From: a bacterium
GTDB lineage: Bacteria; CAIWAD01
Direction of reading: 5' to 3'
Length of the DNA stretch: 64,000 nt
Assembly: GCA_030429345.1 (NCBI GenBank)
Contig: JAUIFJ010000006.1
Span: forward strand, 62,001 to 126,000
The notes under the pieces were generated by a model that searched no databases, was not told the DNA's origin, and saw only the letters and a program-made list of their open reading frames with translations. Both the position numbers and the translations under genes were made by a program. Positions 44,377 through 53,214 of this stretch are shown here, one piece after another. Each line of letters opens with the position of its first letter. The first letter of the stretch is position 1.

Positions 44377-46465
44377 AGAGCTGTCCATTCAGTTTGCGCA
44401 GAAGCCATTCAAGACAAAGCAGGCCAATGGCAATCAACAGGATCCACCATTCGCGGTGCAGGTCCCAGCCGGCGCTGAGCGGGGTTTTCCGCGGGCTGCG
44501 GTCCAGGCTGTCGAAGCCCTCGCCGGAGCGCAGGGCGCGCAGGTCTTCCTCCGAATCCAGGTCGAAGGCACGGCCTTCCCCGGCACGCGCCAGGGCCTGG
44601 AGGGTGGCCGAGTCGCGGCGACCGGTCAGGTATTCGGCGTTGAAGTTGTCGACGCGCACGCTTCCCGAATCGGCAAGCACCGGCCGATCCCCTTCTTCCG
44701 CAAGGACTTGCCATTGCAGGGCCCCCGCCGGCAGTCCGCCCAGGTTCAGCGTGTAGCGCCCTTCCCCGCGCGCCTCCATCACCGCCTCGCGCTGGGTGCC
44801 GCTGGAATCGGAGAGGGCAAGACTCAGCCGCGCCCCGTCTCGGGGGCGGCCATCCTCTTCGCGCAGGTAAGCCTCGAAGCGCAGGGCTTCTCCGGCGCTG
44901 ACGACATCCTTGAGCGGACGCACCTGCAGCGGTCCCTGGTCCGAGGCGGCAATCAGCCAGCGCACCAGGTTGCGCGCCAGGCTCGAGGCGCGCTCGTTTT
45001 CGCCCAGGCTCAATTGGCTGCCGATCTGCCAGCGCCAGGGTCCGGCGACTGCCAGGGCGGCGCGCCGCGGCGAACTGCCGTTCAAAGCCAGCACCGGCTG
45101 CTCTTCCCGGCTCAGCAGGACGCTCGCGCCGGCAGCAGCTTCCTGGCGGCTGCGCGCCGGAGCCAGGGGAGGCATTTCGCGCCAGACCGCCTGCAGTTCC
45201 GCCAGGCTGCTTTCTTCGCCCAGCACCGGGTGCGGCAGGGAGGGCAGGCAAGGCCCTTCGTCCTTCCCCGGCGCCCCCTCGCCACGCAAAGGCATGAGCG
45301 GCAACTGCTTCCAGTCCATCGCGCCCAGGTCGACCGCCAGCAGCGGCACGCGCCGCAGCAGGGAGCGCAGGGCTTCACTCAGCCGATCGCTGCTGCGGGG
45401 CCAATCCACCAGCAGCAGCAGATCCGGATCCTTTTCCGGCGCTCCTTCAGCCAGCTCGTCTGGCCGCAAGGGAGTCCATTCCAGCTCCTCCCGCGAGGAG
45501 AGCGCCTGGCGCAACCAGGCCAGGCTGGGTCCCGGCGAGGAGGAAAGCACCTGCAGGCGATGCCCGCTCTCGCGCACCTTCGTCTGCAACATGCGCCGGT
45601 TGTTCAGCAGGCTGGCTTCTTCGGGACCCTCGGAGTCGAGCAGCTGCAGGCTGAGCTCCACGCTGCGGTCGCCCTGGCTTTCCGGCAGCCATTCCAGTTC
45701 GACTTCGCTGGACCGGCCTTCTTCGGGAAGGACAAAATCCTTGCTGTCCAACAACTTCCCGTCTATGCGCAGTTCTGCGCGCGCCGCCCGGCCCGCCAGG
45801 CCGCGGGCCTCGATTTCCGCTCGGACCGGCTCGCGGACTCCCAGTCGAGCCAGGCGATTGCCGCGCAGGTCCCTGAGCAGAAGATCCGGCGGCGGCTGCA
45901 GCCGCCCGCTGCCCGCGGTCCACAGGCGCGGCTCCATTTCGCGGACCTGTTCCAGGGGCCAGCGACCGGCGCTCACATTGCCGTCGCTGACCAGGAGGAT
46001 GCCGCGCAATACCTCGCTCCTCAGCTCGCGACGCAGCTGGCCGATGGCCTGATCCAGATTCGTCTGACCACGCAGATATGTCAACGAATCCAGTTGACCA
46101 TCATTGATTTCCTGAATGCTATCACCGAATGCGAACAGGCGAAGCTTCGCCGGTGCCAGCGCATCGGCAAGGTCCGCGAGCCAGGCGCGATGCTGTTGCC
46201 GGGCATCGAGGAAAGGCATGCTGGCGCTGTCGTCGATCAGCACGGCGAGGGTCGCCGGATCCTCCCGTTCCCGCTGCAGATCGAGGTGTGGAGCGAGCAG
46301 CAGGGAAACCAGCAGCACCCAGCTGGCAGAACGCAGCAGGGGCAGCAGCAGGCGGCTGGGGCCGCGGGCCTGGGGCTTGACCCGGGCATACTGGCGCCAG
46401 GTCCAGAAGACAAGCAGCAGGAGCAGGGGCAGGAGCCAGAAGAAGCCCGGCAGGGAAAGACTCAT
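44375..46465 (-). CDS. VWA-domain membrane protein (BatA/CoxE-like architecture)
   Basis: 696 residues. Two N-terminal membrane helices (LPGFFWLLPLLLLLVFWTW; LLRSASWVLLVSLLLAPHL) precede a von Willebrand A-like domain whose metal site reads LIDDSASM (DxSxS form), with LRGQTNLDQAI and LLVSDGNVSAGRW. A long periplasmic part and a last helix (WILLIAIGLLCLEWLL) follow. The layout matches large VWA proteins with glutamine-amidotransferase-like regions found beside AAA ATPases; here none is adjacent. ATG at 46465 overlaps the tsaD stop. Function unknown, probably envelope assembly or protein interaction. Confidence 0.78.
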   Translation of the reverse strand: MSLSLPGFFWLLPLLLLLVFWTWRQYARVKPQARGPSRLLLPLLRSASWVLLVSLLLAPHLDLQREREDPATLAVLIDDSASMPFLDARQQHRAWLADLADALAPAKLRLFAFGDSIQEINDGQLDSLTYLRGQTNLDQAIGQLRRELRSEVLRGILLVSDGNVSAGRWPLEQVREMEPRLWTAGSGRLQPPPDLLLRDLRGNRLARLGVREPVRAEIEARGLAGRAARAELRIDGKLLDSKDFVLPEEGRSSEVELEWLPESQGDRSVELSLQLLDSEGPEEASLLNNRRMLQTKVRESGHRLQVLSSSPGPSLAWLRQALSSREELEWTPLRPDELAEGAPEKDPDLLLLVDWPRSSDRLSEALRSLLRRVPLLAVDLGAMDWKQLPLMPLRGEGAPGKDEGPCLPSLPHPVLGEESSLAELQAVWREMPPLAPARSRQEAAAGASVLLSREEQPVLALNGSSPRRAALAVAGPWRWQIGSQLSLGENERASSLARNLVRWLIAASDQGPLQVRPLKDVVSAGEALRFEAYLREEDGRPRDGARLSLALSDSSGTQREAVMEARGEGRYTLNLGGLPAGALQWQVLAEEGDRPVLADSGSVRVDNFNAEYLTGRRDSATLQALARAGEGRAFDLDSEEDLRALRSGEGFDSLDRSPRKTPLSAGWDLHREWWILLIAIGLLCLEWLLRKLNGQL

Positions 46466-47481
46466 GGATTCGACTCCGAAAGTTCCATCAGCGAGAAACG
46501 CGGCGTGGCTTCCAGGTCCCATCCGCTGCGCTCGCCCCGCAGCAGGCGCCCGTGGGCCGCGCGGGCGATCATTACCGCGTTGTCCGTGCAATGGGCCAGT
46601 TCGGGCAGAACCAGTTGCCAGCCTGCGCCCTGGTTGGCCTGCAGCAGACGCTGGCGCAAGCGCTGGTTGGCGGCCACGCCCCCGGCCAGCACCAGGCTGC
46701 GGATTCCATGGAGATCGATTGCCCGAAGGCTTTGCCCCACAAGGGGATCGACAACCGCCTCCTCGAATGAGGCGCAGAGGTCCGCGCGCCGTGTCCGGCG
46801 CTGTTCTTCGCTCAGGGCGCGCAGGGTATGCAGGACGGCTGTCTTCAGGCCGCTGTAGGAAAAGTCGAGTCCCTCGCGTCCTTTGAGGCCGCGCGGAAAG
46901 GCGAAGGCTGCCGGATCGCCACTGGCGGCTTCCCGGGAAATCGCCGGTCCGCCGGGATAGCCCAGGCCGAGCAGCTTGGCCACCTTGTCGAAGGCTTCGC
47001 CCGCCGCGTCGTCCAGGGTCTGGCCCAGGAGCTCGTAGCGCCCCTCTTGCGCCACGCGGATCAACTGCGTATGGCCGCCGCTGACGATCAGCACCAGCAT
47101 CGGCAGGGGCGGCAGCTGTCCGCTGATGAAGGGCGCGTAGACATGGCCTTCCATGTGGTTGATGCCGAGGAAAGGCTTGTCCAGGGCCAGGGCGAGCGCC
47201 TTGGCGAAATGGAAGCCCACCAGCAGGCTGCCCGCCAATCCCGGTCCGCGGGTGGCGGCAATGCCCTCGATCTCCCGCAGGTCCAGCCCCGCCTTCTTGA
47301 GGGCCAGTCCGACCACGGGCTGGATGGTCTTCATGTGCTCGCGACTGGCCAGTTCGGGGACCACCCCTCCCCAGATCTCGTGGACCGGCTGGGAGCTGAC
47401 CACATTGGCCAGCACCTGCTCGGCGTCGATCACCGCGGCGGCGGTGTCGTCGCAGGAACTCTCGATGGCCAGGATTTTCAT
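46462..47481 (-). CDS. tsaD: tRNA N6-adenosine threonylcarbamoyltransferase
   Basis: 339 residues, opening MKILAIESSCDDTAAAVID, the TsaD signature. Metal ligands in GINHMEGHVYAPF (H-x3-H) and ATP-binding segments VSGGHTQLI and LAGGVAANQRLRQRL are present. It places the threonylcarbamoyl group on A37 of ANN-decoding tRNAs with TsaB and TsaE, which are not seen here. Start ATG 47481 gives the full conserved N terminus. Confidence 0.97.
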   Translation of the reverse strand: MKILAIESSCDDTAAAVIDAEQVLANVVSSQPVHEIWGGVVPELASREHMKTIQPVVGLALKKAGLDLREIEGIAATRGPGLAGSLLVGFHFAKALALALDKPFLGINHMEGHVYAPFISGQLPPLPMLVLIVSGGHTQLIRVAQEGRYELLGQTLDDAAGEAFDKVAKLLGLGYPGGPAISREAASGDPAAFAFPRGLKGREGLDFSYSGLKTAVLHTLRALSEEQRRTRRADLCASFEEAVVDPLVGQSLRAIDLHGIRSLVLAGGVAANQRLRQRLLQANQGAGWQLVLPELAHCTDNAVMIARAAHGRLLRGERSGWDLEATPRFSLMELSESNP

Positions 47482-47621
47482 GGGACCTCAGGATCGCTGG
47501 TTGGCAAGGCCGAAGCGCTTCGCTCAAAGGGCAGCAAGTTCACAAAGAGCAACGGGCTTTCAGACCCGATGTACCCGCCGAGGCACGATGAGGATCCTTC
47601 CGCGAGGTGGTTCGACCGAAG

Positions 47622-48176
47622 CTAGTCCCCGGGACTCCAGAGCATTTCCACGAGGTAGAAGCGCTGCAGCTCCCTGAACTCCGTGTACAGCAGGGAATGA
47701 GAGGACTCGTTGGTGTAGGTGATCAGCGTCTCCGGCCCCGGCTCGAAGTGGGGATTCTCCGAGCCGTGGATCGCAAAGGCCTGGAGCACAGCTCCTTCCG
47801 GCAGACTGTACTCCCACTCCAGCTGCACGCCGGCATTGCTTGTGGAGATCGACAGCTGCACCACGGGCTCAATGGGCGGAGAGAGGGGGATCACCTGCTG
47901 GGGGATCATCCCCTGGCAGGTATAGCAGAACATGGCTGTGCCGACAATCTGCACGCGCTCGTCCACATAGGGCTGCAATTCAGGGGGAAAGGCGCTCAGC
48001 AGATAGACGCCTTCGAAACCGGGATCCGGTTCCAAGCGATAAAGCGCGCCGCATTCAAAGGCACACAGATCAATCCCCTGAATAATCCGGATCGTCCCCT
48101 GGACCATGGTTTGCGCCTGCAGGGAAAGAGAGAACAGCGACAGGGACAACAGCAGGAAGGCAAGGAAACGGTACAT
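47622..48176 (-). CDS. Secreted protein of unknown function with fibronectin-like C terminus
   Basis: 184 residues with a signal peptide (MYRFLAFLLLSLSLFSLSLQAQ). The first half holds four cysteines (DLCAFEC, MFCYTC) that could form disulfides or bind metal. The second half (VVQLSISTSNAGVQLEWEYSLPEG... LQRFYLVEML) resembles the terminal fibronectin-like strand pattern of other exported proteins in this window (53215, 63293). I do not recognise the family. Confidence 0.65.
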   Translation of the reverse strand: MYRFLAFLLLSLSLFSLSLQAQTMVQGTIRIIQGIDLCAFECGALYRLEPDPGFEGVYLLSAFPPELQPYVDERVQIVGTAMFCYTCQGMIPQQVIPLSPPIEPVVQLSISTSNAGVQLEWEYSLPEGAVLQAFAIHGSENPHFEPGPETLITYTNESSHSLLYTEFRELQRFYLVEMLWSPGD

Positions 48177-48635
48177 GTGACAACCCTTTCAGTTATTAAA
48201 CCTTGACACTCAGCAGTATGATTTCCCTCCGCGATCCTATCAATAGAATAATTACCTGTGCGAATTTTCACAGGCTCACGCCTTTACGATTAACACCCTG
48301 AAGAGATTGATTTACTGGATTTAAAGGGGATCGAATCAAGCTTCGATCAAATCAAGGATCTTCAGCTTTGAAGAAATAATTGTCACATATACAAAGTGCT
48401 TCCGAGAGCTGTTTCGGATGATTATATTGTCTAATTCCGTCCAACAATCGCTATCACTATCGATGTTTCCATGCCGGGAGAAGGCGATTCCGCGACTGCG
48501 CTCCACAGCTCCTCTCCGCATCGATGTCCTAGGCCGCAGGAGCCAAGTTTGCTCCCCGCAGTCGCGGCGGGGGAAGATCTTGGTCGCCTGAGCGTCGATA
48601 GCGATAGCGATAGCGATGGAAGAGGGTAGAAGCCG
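48177..48635. other. Gene-free, partly AT-rich gap with GATAGC repeats
   Basis: No credible gene. The stretch 48180-48460 is clearly richer in A/T than its surroundings. Three tandem GATAGC units (48597-48614) face an inverted GCTATCACTATC (48450-48461), and a 6-bp GC hairpin (CCCCGC/GCGGGG, 48554-48572) lies between them. It may hold an RNA or terminator, or be a decayed insertion. Confidence 0.5.
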
Positions 48636-49646
48636 CTACAGGCCCGGCAGGAAGATGCGGTTGCCGAAGCTGAGGGTATCGATGGCCGTGGAGTCCGCCA
48701 GCTCCGGCAATGCGGGGCGCAGTTCGAAGAGGCGCGGTTCGATCACCAGGGGCTGGAGATTGAGCGGAATCTGCAGCTGGCAGGGCACCTGCAGGGATCC
48801 CGGCGGAGCGCGCAGGTAATCCAGCTCGGCGCGAATGTCCTCCGCGCGAATGCCTTCCAACTGCTGCTCGCCGGCCTCGAGTACAAGGTTGAGGCTCATG
48901 GGGAAGACTTCCAGGCTGTCGGGCAGGTTGCTGACCACCAGCTGCACGTTCTCGATGGTCTTGCGCACTCGTTTCTCCACCGGCGCGGTCACCAGCACTT
49001 CCGGCCGGGAGAGCACGGCTCCCTCGAAGGGACTTTCCAGACGCAGCCGGCGATCCGGATCCCGCTTGATCTTGTTCATCGTCACCGCTTCGGTGGAAAC
49101 CGCGCTCAAAGTGTCGACGAAACTGCGCGCTCCGCTGACCCGCACCCGGCGCGGCTGCCAGTCGACGGGGCCGGTCAGCAGGAAATCCTCCGCGGGCAGC
49201 ACGCGCGCGCGCAGTTCAATGGGAACCTCGCGCTCGATGCGTTCGTCCAGCCGCAGACGCAGCAGGGCCGGGCTGATGTTGAGCACCGTGATGTCCGGGT
49301 CGCCCTCCAGCACCAGGTTGGAGGTGCTGACCGTGTGACTGCGCTCTTCCGGGCTTTCCGGCACCAGCCGGTATTCGCCGCCGCTGAAGAGGGCAAAATT
49401 GAGCAGACTGCGGCCCCGCCCCTCGAAGGTCACGCTGACCTGGGACAGGGGCTCTTCGAGGATCACATGGTCGGGCAGGAAGTCCATCTGGACCTGGACA
49501 GGAAGCGTCAGCACGACCGTGGTTTCCTGGTCCGTGCGCACGAAGAGCCAGATCAGAAAGGCCATGACGAGCATCAGCAGCTTGGTCTGCAGCTGCCTGC
49601 CGAAAATCCGGCGCAGGTCAAAACTCTTCTGTCGGCGCTTGTTCAC
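48636..49646 (-). CDS. cdaR: YbbR-like protein, CdaR family
   Basis: 336 residues with one N-terminal membrane helix (LQTKLLMLVMAFLIWLFV) followed by YbbR-type beta repeats (about 50-330; examples LPVQVQMDFLPDHVILEEPLSQVSVTFEG and VPIELRARV). The N terminus KLLMLVMAFLIWLFVRTD is typical. CdaR usually regulates the diadenylate cyclase CdaA and is encoded with it and glmM; neither is next to this copy, so the c-di-AMP link is by family only. Confidence 0.82.
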   Translation of the reverse strand: MNKRRQKSFDLRRIFGRQLQTKLLMLVMAFLIWLFVRTDQETTVVLTLPVQVQMDFLPDHVILEEPLSQVSVTFEGRGRSLLNFALFSGGEYRLVPESPEERSHTVSTSNLVLEGDPDITVLNISPALLRLRLDERIEREVPIELRARVLPAEDFLLTGPVDWQPRRVRVSGARSFVDTLSAVSTEAVTMNKIKRDPDRRLRLESPFEGAVLSRPEVLVTAPVEKRVRKTIENVQLVVSNLPDSLEVFPMSLNLVLEAGEQQLEGIRAEDIRAELDYLRAPPGSLQVPCQLQIPLNLQPLVIEPRLFELRPALPELADSTAIDTLSFGNRIFLPGL

Positions 49647-49881
49647 GTCCGGCTCTCGGGTTGGGGTGGTCCTTGCTTCGACAATGTCCTTCTCCGGCGG
49701 ACCCCGGGGTGGGATTCAGGCCGGCCGCGGGAGGTGAGCCAGCGCACGCAGGGAAGAAGGACTTCTCCACTTCAATGGAATCGGCAAGCTACCAATCTTC
49801 CTGTAGCCTTCGGGTCGGATGAATGGCGTAGAAAGGGAAAAACCGCCCGGCCGGCGGATAGAAGGCCAGGCGTCACACAGG

Positions 49882-50010
49882 GGTCCGGCTCGGGGTCCGA
49901 CCCTGCGTCTGACCCCTGACCCCTGGTCTGGCACCTGGTCTGGCACCTCCTTCGGCACCTGGTCCGGCTCGGGGTCCGACCCTGCGTCTGGCACCTGGTC
50001 TGGCACCGCA
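49882..50010. repeat. Direct repeats of GGTCCGGC/GGTCTGGCACC type
   Basis: A 30-base unit (starting GGTCCGGCTCGGGGTCCGAC) occurs at 49882-49911 and 49961-49990, 79 bases apart. Between and after them are several CTGGTCTGGCACC copies and GACCCCTGACCCC. The whole 49647-50050 gap contains no other structure and no credible gene. Such short palindromic words often accompany REP-associated transposases, but none is present here. Confidence 0.7.
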
Positions 50011-50050
50011 GACTGTGACAAAGGATCTGGACACCGGAGCCAGCGGCGCG

Positions 50051-50842
50051 CTAGACCCAGGCGGACAGCAGCAACGCGCCGTACAGCCCCCAGAGCAGGC
50101 CGCCTTCCACCGGGGTGAATCGATTCCGTCCGGTCCAAAGCAGCCAGGCCAGGGCCAGCAGCCAGACCAGCAGGCCGGCGTGAAGCGGAACGTTGATTGC
50201 TCCCAGCGCGGCAAAGGGACCGCCGAACTGTTCCAGCACATAGACCAGCATGCCCGCGCCGATCAGGATTCCGATGCGGCGCAGCAGGAGCGGAAAGCGT
50301 CCCGGCCGCGTCGTCAGGGCGGCGCAGAGGGTAAGCATCCAGAAGCCCTCGAACCAGAAGGCGAAGTTCTCGCCGACGGCGACTCCCGCGTACTGGTGGA
50401 AAGCCTCGACCAGCCATTGCAGCTGGCGGACCTGCTCCTCCCCCAGGCCGGGCTGCTGCAGCTGCTCGCCGAGGGACTTCATCAGGAAGGGCCAGCGGAT
50501 GAAGCCCAGGGTCGAGAGCAGGCCGAAGAGAGTGCCCGCAAGCAGCGCCCACTGCCCGGCCAGCGTATCACGCGCGCCGAGAGACCTCAGCAGCGGGATG
50601 TTCATCATCAGGAAGACCACGCCGGAGAGCACGAAAGCGTAGTAGGCCGGCACGGTGATCCAACGCTGGCTGTAGTACAGGCCGAGCATCTCGTCCACCG
50701 GACGGCGCAGAACCTCAGGAAAATCGAAGAAGGCGATCAGGGTCAGGGAGGCGGCCAGCATCAGGACGACATAGGCAAGCAGGCCGAGCGCCGCCAGGCG
50801 CGCCTCGCGACGCTCATCGGTTTGGATCGTGTGATTCGTCAT
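50051..50842 (-). CDS. Integral membrane protein (DUF4386-like)
   Basis: 263 residues with about seven hydrophobic segments, beginning ARLAALGLLAYVVLMLAASLTLIAF. Segments such as YAFVLSGVVFLMMNIPLLRSL and the large central loop before ENFAFWFEGFWML suggest the DUF4386 family; the assignment is moderate. It follows an SDR gene by nine bases. No function can be given. Confidence 0.65.
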   Translation of the reverse strand: MTNHTIQTDERREARLAALGLLAYVVLMLAASLTLIAFFDFPEVLRRPVDEMLGLYYSQRWITVPAYYAFVLSGVVFLMMNIPLLRSLGARDTLAGQWALLAGTLFGLLSTLGFIRWPFLMKSLGEQLQQPGLGEEQVRQLQWLVEAFHQYAGVAVGENFAFWFEGFWMLTLCAALTTRPGRFPLLLRRIGILIGAGMLVYVLEQFGGPFAALGAINVPLHAGLLVWLLALAWLLWTGRNRFTPVEGGLLWGLYGALLLSAWV

Positions 50843-50851
50843 GCTTCGCTC

Positions 50852-51589
50852 CTATTCGCTGTCGCGCAGTTTCTTCGCCAGCAGGTTGGGCCACCAGCGC
50901 TGCACGCGCGCGGCCAGCCGGGCCGGACCGACATTGATCTCGTTCTCATCCCTTTCCCAGGCCAGCAGCAGCGCCGCGGCGACTTCTTCCGGCGCGATCT
51001 TGCCGCTGCCGCGGCCGGCAGTCATGCCCGTGTCGACGAGGGGCGGCCGCAGGGTTCTCACGCGTACGGAACTGCAGGCCAGCTGGTCGCGCAGGCAGCG
51101 GGTGAAGCTGTCCAGGGCGGCCTTGGTGGCGCAGTATACGGCGGCATTCCGCTTCGGCGCGAAGGCGAGCACGGAACTCAGGGTGACGATGGCGGCCTCC
51201 TTCTGCCGGCTGAGTTGAGGCAGCAGCATGGCGCTGAGGACGATCGGCGCGCGCAGGTTGATGTGCAGCTCCTCGTTGATGCGGCTCCAGGGCAGGCTCT
51301 CCTCCGTCAGCAGGTAATTGTGTTGCACGGCGGCGTTGTGGATGAGCACATTGAGCCCAGGCACATGCTGCTCCAGATCGTGTGACAGTTCTTCCAGGGC
51401 CCCCATGCGACTCAGGTCGTAGCACAGGCCCTCGATGCCCGCATGCTGCTCCTCGACCCGACGCAGGCGTTCGAGATCACGGCCGACGACCAGCACGCGG
51501 TTGTGTCTTGCGGCGAATTCCCTGGCGATGGCCAGGCCGATGCCACGTGTTCCTCCGGTGACCAGGACGGTGTTTCCAGTGGGACTCAT
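50852..51589 (-). CDS. Short-chain dehydrogenase/reductase (classical SDR)
   Basis: 245 residues. Cofactor motif TGGTRGIGLAIA (TGxxxGIG), NAA motif in LIHNAAVQ, catalytic Ser in IVTLSSVLAF, and YxxxK in YCATKAALDSF. It resembles DltE-type oxidoreductases; substrate unknown. Start ATG 51589 gives the full Rossmann strand. It lies between a barrel protein and a membrane protein in one minus-strand run. Confidence 0.9.
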   Translation of the reverse strand: MSPTGNTVLVTGGTRGIGLAIAREFAARHNRVLVVGRDLERLRRVEEQHAGIEGLCYDLSRMGALEELSHDLEQHVPGLNVLIHNAAVQHNYLLTEESLPWSRINEELHINLRAPIVLSAMLLPQLSRQKEAAIVTLSSVLAFAPKRNAAVYCATKAALDSFTRCLRDQLACSSVRVRTLRPPLVDTGMTAGRGSGKIAPEEVAAALLLAWERDENEINVGPARLAARVQRWWPNLLAKKLRDSE

Positions 51590-51604
51590 TGGGATGTACT
51601 CCAG

Positions 51605-52315
51605 TTAGAGGGCGTAGGACAGGCCGAGAGTGAAGACGTGATAGCGATTGTGGAAATTGCCGCGGTATGCATCGCGGATCCTTTCCACGAGCGCTTCCTG
51701 GTCCGGCGCTTCCAGCTCCCGGGCGCTTCGGATCGCCACCCGGGGATCGCTGATCGGCGTCATCAAGGCCGCGGCGATGCCCGTGTCCAGGCGCAGGCGG
51801 CTGCCCAGCTCGAAGGCATAGCCCAGGCCGAAGGCCGGCCCGAATCCCGCGGAGCGGCTCTGGACCAGGCTCAGTTCGCCGTCGTAGACGGAGGTACCGA
51901 CCTGTCGCTCGCGGGCATCGAAACGCATGGTCTCAATGTCCTCGCCATTCCAGACGAAGCCCGCCTGCAGATAGGGCGCCCACTCGACCGGGCGATAGCG
52001 CGCCGCCAGCAGGGCCCGCGCCCCGGTGGTCTCCTTCGAGCTCAGCAGCCCGCCCAGGCCCGTGTTGCGGGCATTGAAGGAGCTGCCGTCACGTTGCAGG
52101 TAGTCCTTCATCTGCAGGCAGCCGACCAGCGAGAACTGCTCGCTGAAGCGATAGCCCAGCAGCAGGCCGGGCTTGAAGCTGCCGGCCAGCACGGGGATCT
52201 CCCCGAAGCTCAGGCCGATTTCCCAGCGCGGGTCGAAGTCTTCGGCAGAAGCCGGCTGCAGCAGTGCGGCGGCCAACAGGCCCAGCAGGGCCGATGCGGT
52301 GCGTGATCGATGCAT
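51605..52315 (-). CDS. Outer-membrane beta-barrel protein
   Basis: 236 residues with a signal peptide (to ASAED). The mature part alternates hydrophobic/polar strands (WEIGLSFGEIPVL, GLLLGYRFSEQFSLVGCL, FGPAFGLGYAFELGSRLRLDTG) and ends in VFTLGLSYAL, the usual barrel terminus with an aromatic near the end. It fits an eight- to ten-stranded OmpA/OmpW-sized porin-like protein. Function unknown. Confidence 0.78.
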   Translation of the reverse strand: MHRSRTASALLGLLAAALLQPASAEDFDPRWEIGLSFGEIPVLAGSFKPGLLLGYRFSEQFSLVGCLQMKDYLQRDGSSFNARNTGLGGLLSSKETTGARALLAARYRPVEWAPYLQAGFVWNGEDIETMRFDARERQVGTSVYDGELSLVQSRSAGFGPAFGLGYAFELGSRLRLDTGIAAALMTPISDPRVAIRSARELEAPDQEALVERIRDAYRGNFHNRYHVFTLGLSYAL

Positions 52316-52456
52316 GAATGCCTCCCGTTGTTTCGTGTGTTGGCCACAAGATGAAGGGAAGGCCGTGGACCGGCATTAACATGGGTTAAGAAATGAGGCG
52401 GGCGAATCCGTGGTCTCGATCGTGGCGGCTGCGGGATGTACGGACAGGGGAAGGGA

Positions 52457-53056
52457 TCAGCGCCTCGACCCTTTCGCGCGGATGCGGCTCAGCTGGATCG
52501 GTGTCACACCCAGGTAGGAGGCGATGTGATACTGGGGAATCCGCTGCTCCAGGCCGGGATGCTCCTCCTGGAAGAAGCGGTAGCGGTCGGTGGCGTCGTG
52601 GAGCACAAGGCGCAGTTCCCTTGTCTCCTTCTTCGTCCATTCGAACTCGATGACCTTTCGCGTGAGACGCTCCAGCTCGTGGAAGCGGTCGAAGAGGCCG
52701 CGGAATTCGACATAGTCCAGCTCGAGCACCGTCGAGTCGACGAGGGCCGCGATATGGATGTGGTTCACCTTGTCCAGCACCACGGAGCTGAGCGCGACCA
52801 TGAAGGTGTCGGGCGTGAAGAAGGTCTTGTTGTACTCGACCCCTTCCTCCGTGCGGTAGAAACTGCGGAAGGCGCCCTCGCAGACGAAGCCCAGCTGCCG
52901 CGGCCGCGTGCCGGCCTCTACGAAGGCTTCGCCCTTGCGGAAGCGGCGCAGGCGCAGCAGGGACTCGACGGCCTGCCATGCCTCGTCGGCGAGCGGCTGG
53001 ACGTTCTCCATGACCTGGCGCAGGCGCGCGGCATGGATCGACTGTTCCGGGGACAT
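52457..53056 (-). CDS. Crp/Fnr family transcriptional regulator
   Basis: About 199 residues. The cyclic-nucleotide-type jelly roll (FRKGEAFVEAGTRPRQLGFVCEGAFRSFYR) is followed by the long helix and a C-terminal helix-turn-helix (QYHIASYLGVTPIQLSRIRA). It lacks Fnr-type N-terminal cysteines. The start is uncertain: the ATG at 53056 is used here, with candidates at 53059, 53098 and 53167. It is upstream of the barrel/SDR unit and may control it; no binding site was seen. Confidence 0.85.
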   Translation of the reverse strand: MSPEQSIHAARLRQVMENVQPLADEAWQAVESLLRLRRFRKGEAFVEAGTRPRQLGFVCEGAFRSFYRTEEGVEYNKTFFTPDTFMVALSSVVLDKVNHIHIAALVDSTVLELDYVEFRGLFDRFHELERLTRKVIEFEWTKKETRELRLVLHDATDRYRFFQEEHPGLEQRIPQYHIASYLGVTPIQLSRIRAKGSRR

Positions 53057-53214
53057 CATGGAAGCAAAGTGCGGCAATCCTTCAAAAGCCGCCAGCATAA
53101 ATCGCCCACCGCCCGGCCAGGATGAGCGGAGTCCCGGACTCCAGGCCATTGTCGCCGGCCGAAGCATTCCCCTTTCGGCATTCCCCGGAGATCGGCAGCC
53201 TGCAGGAGGTTGTC

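Noticed and set aside
49716-50552. Protein with PDQVPD-type repeats
   Set aside because: The repeat comes from translating the GGTCTGGCACC DNA repeats and the antisense of the DUF4386-like gene.
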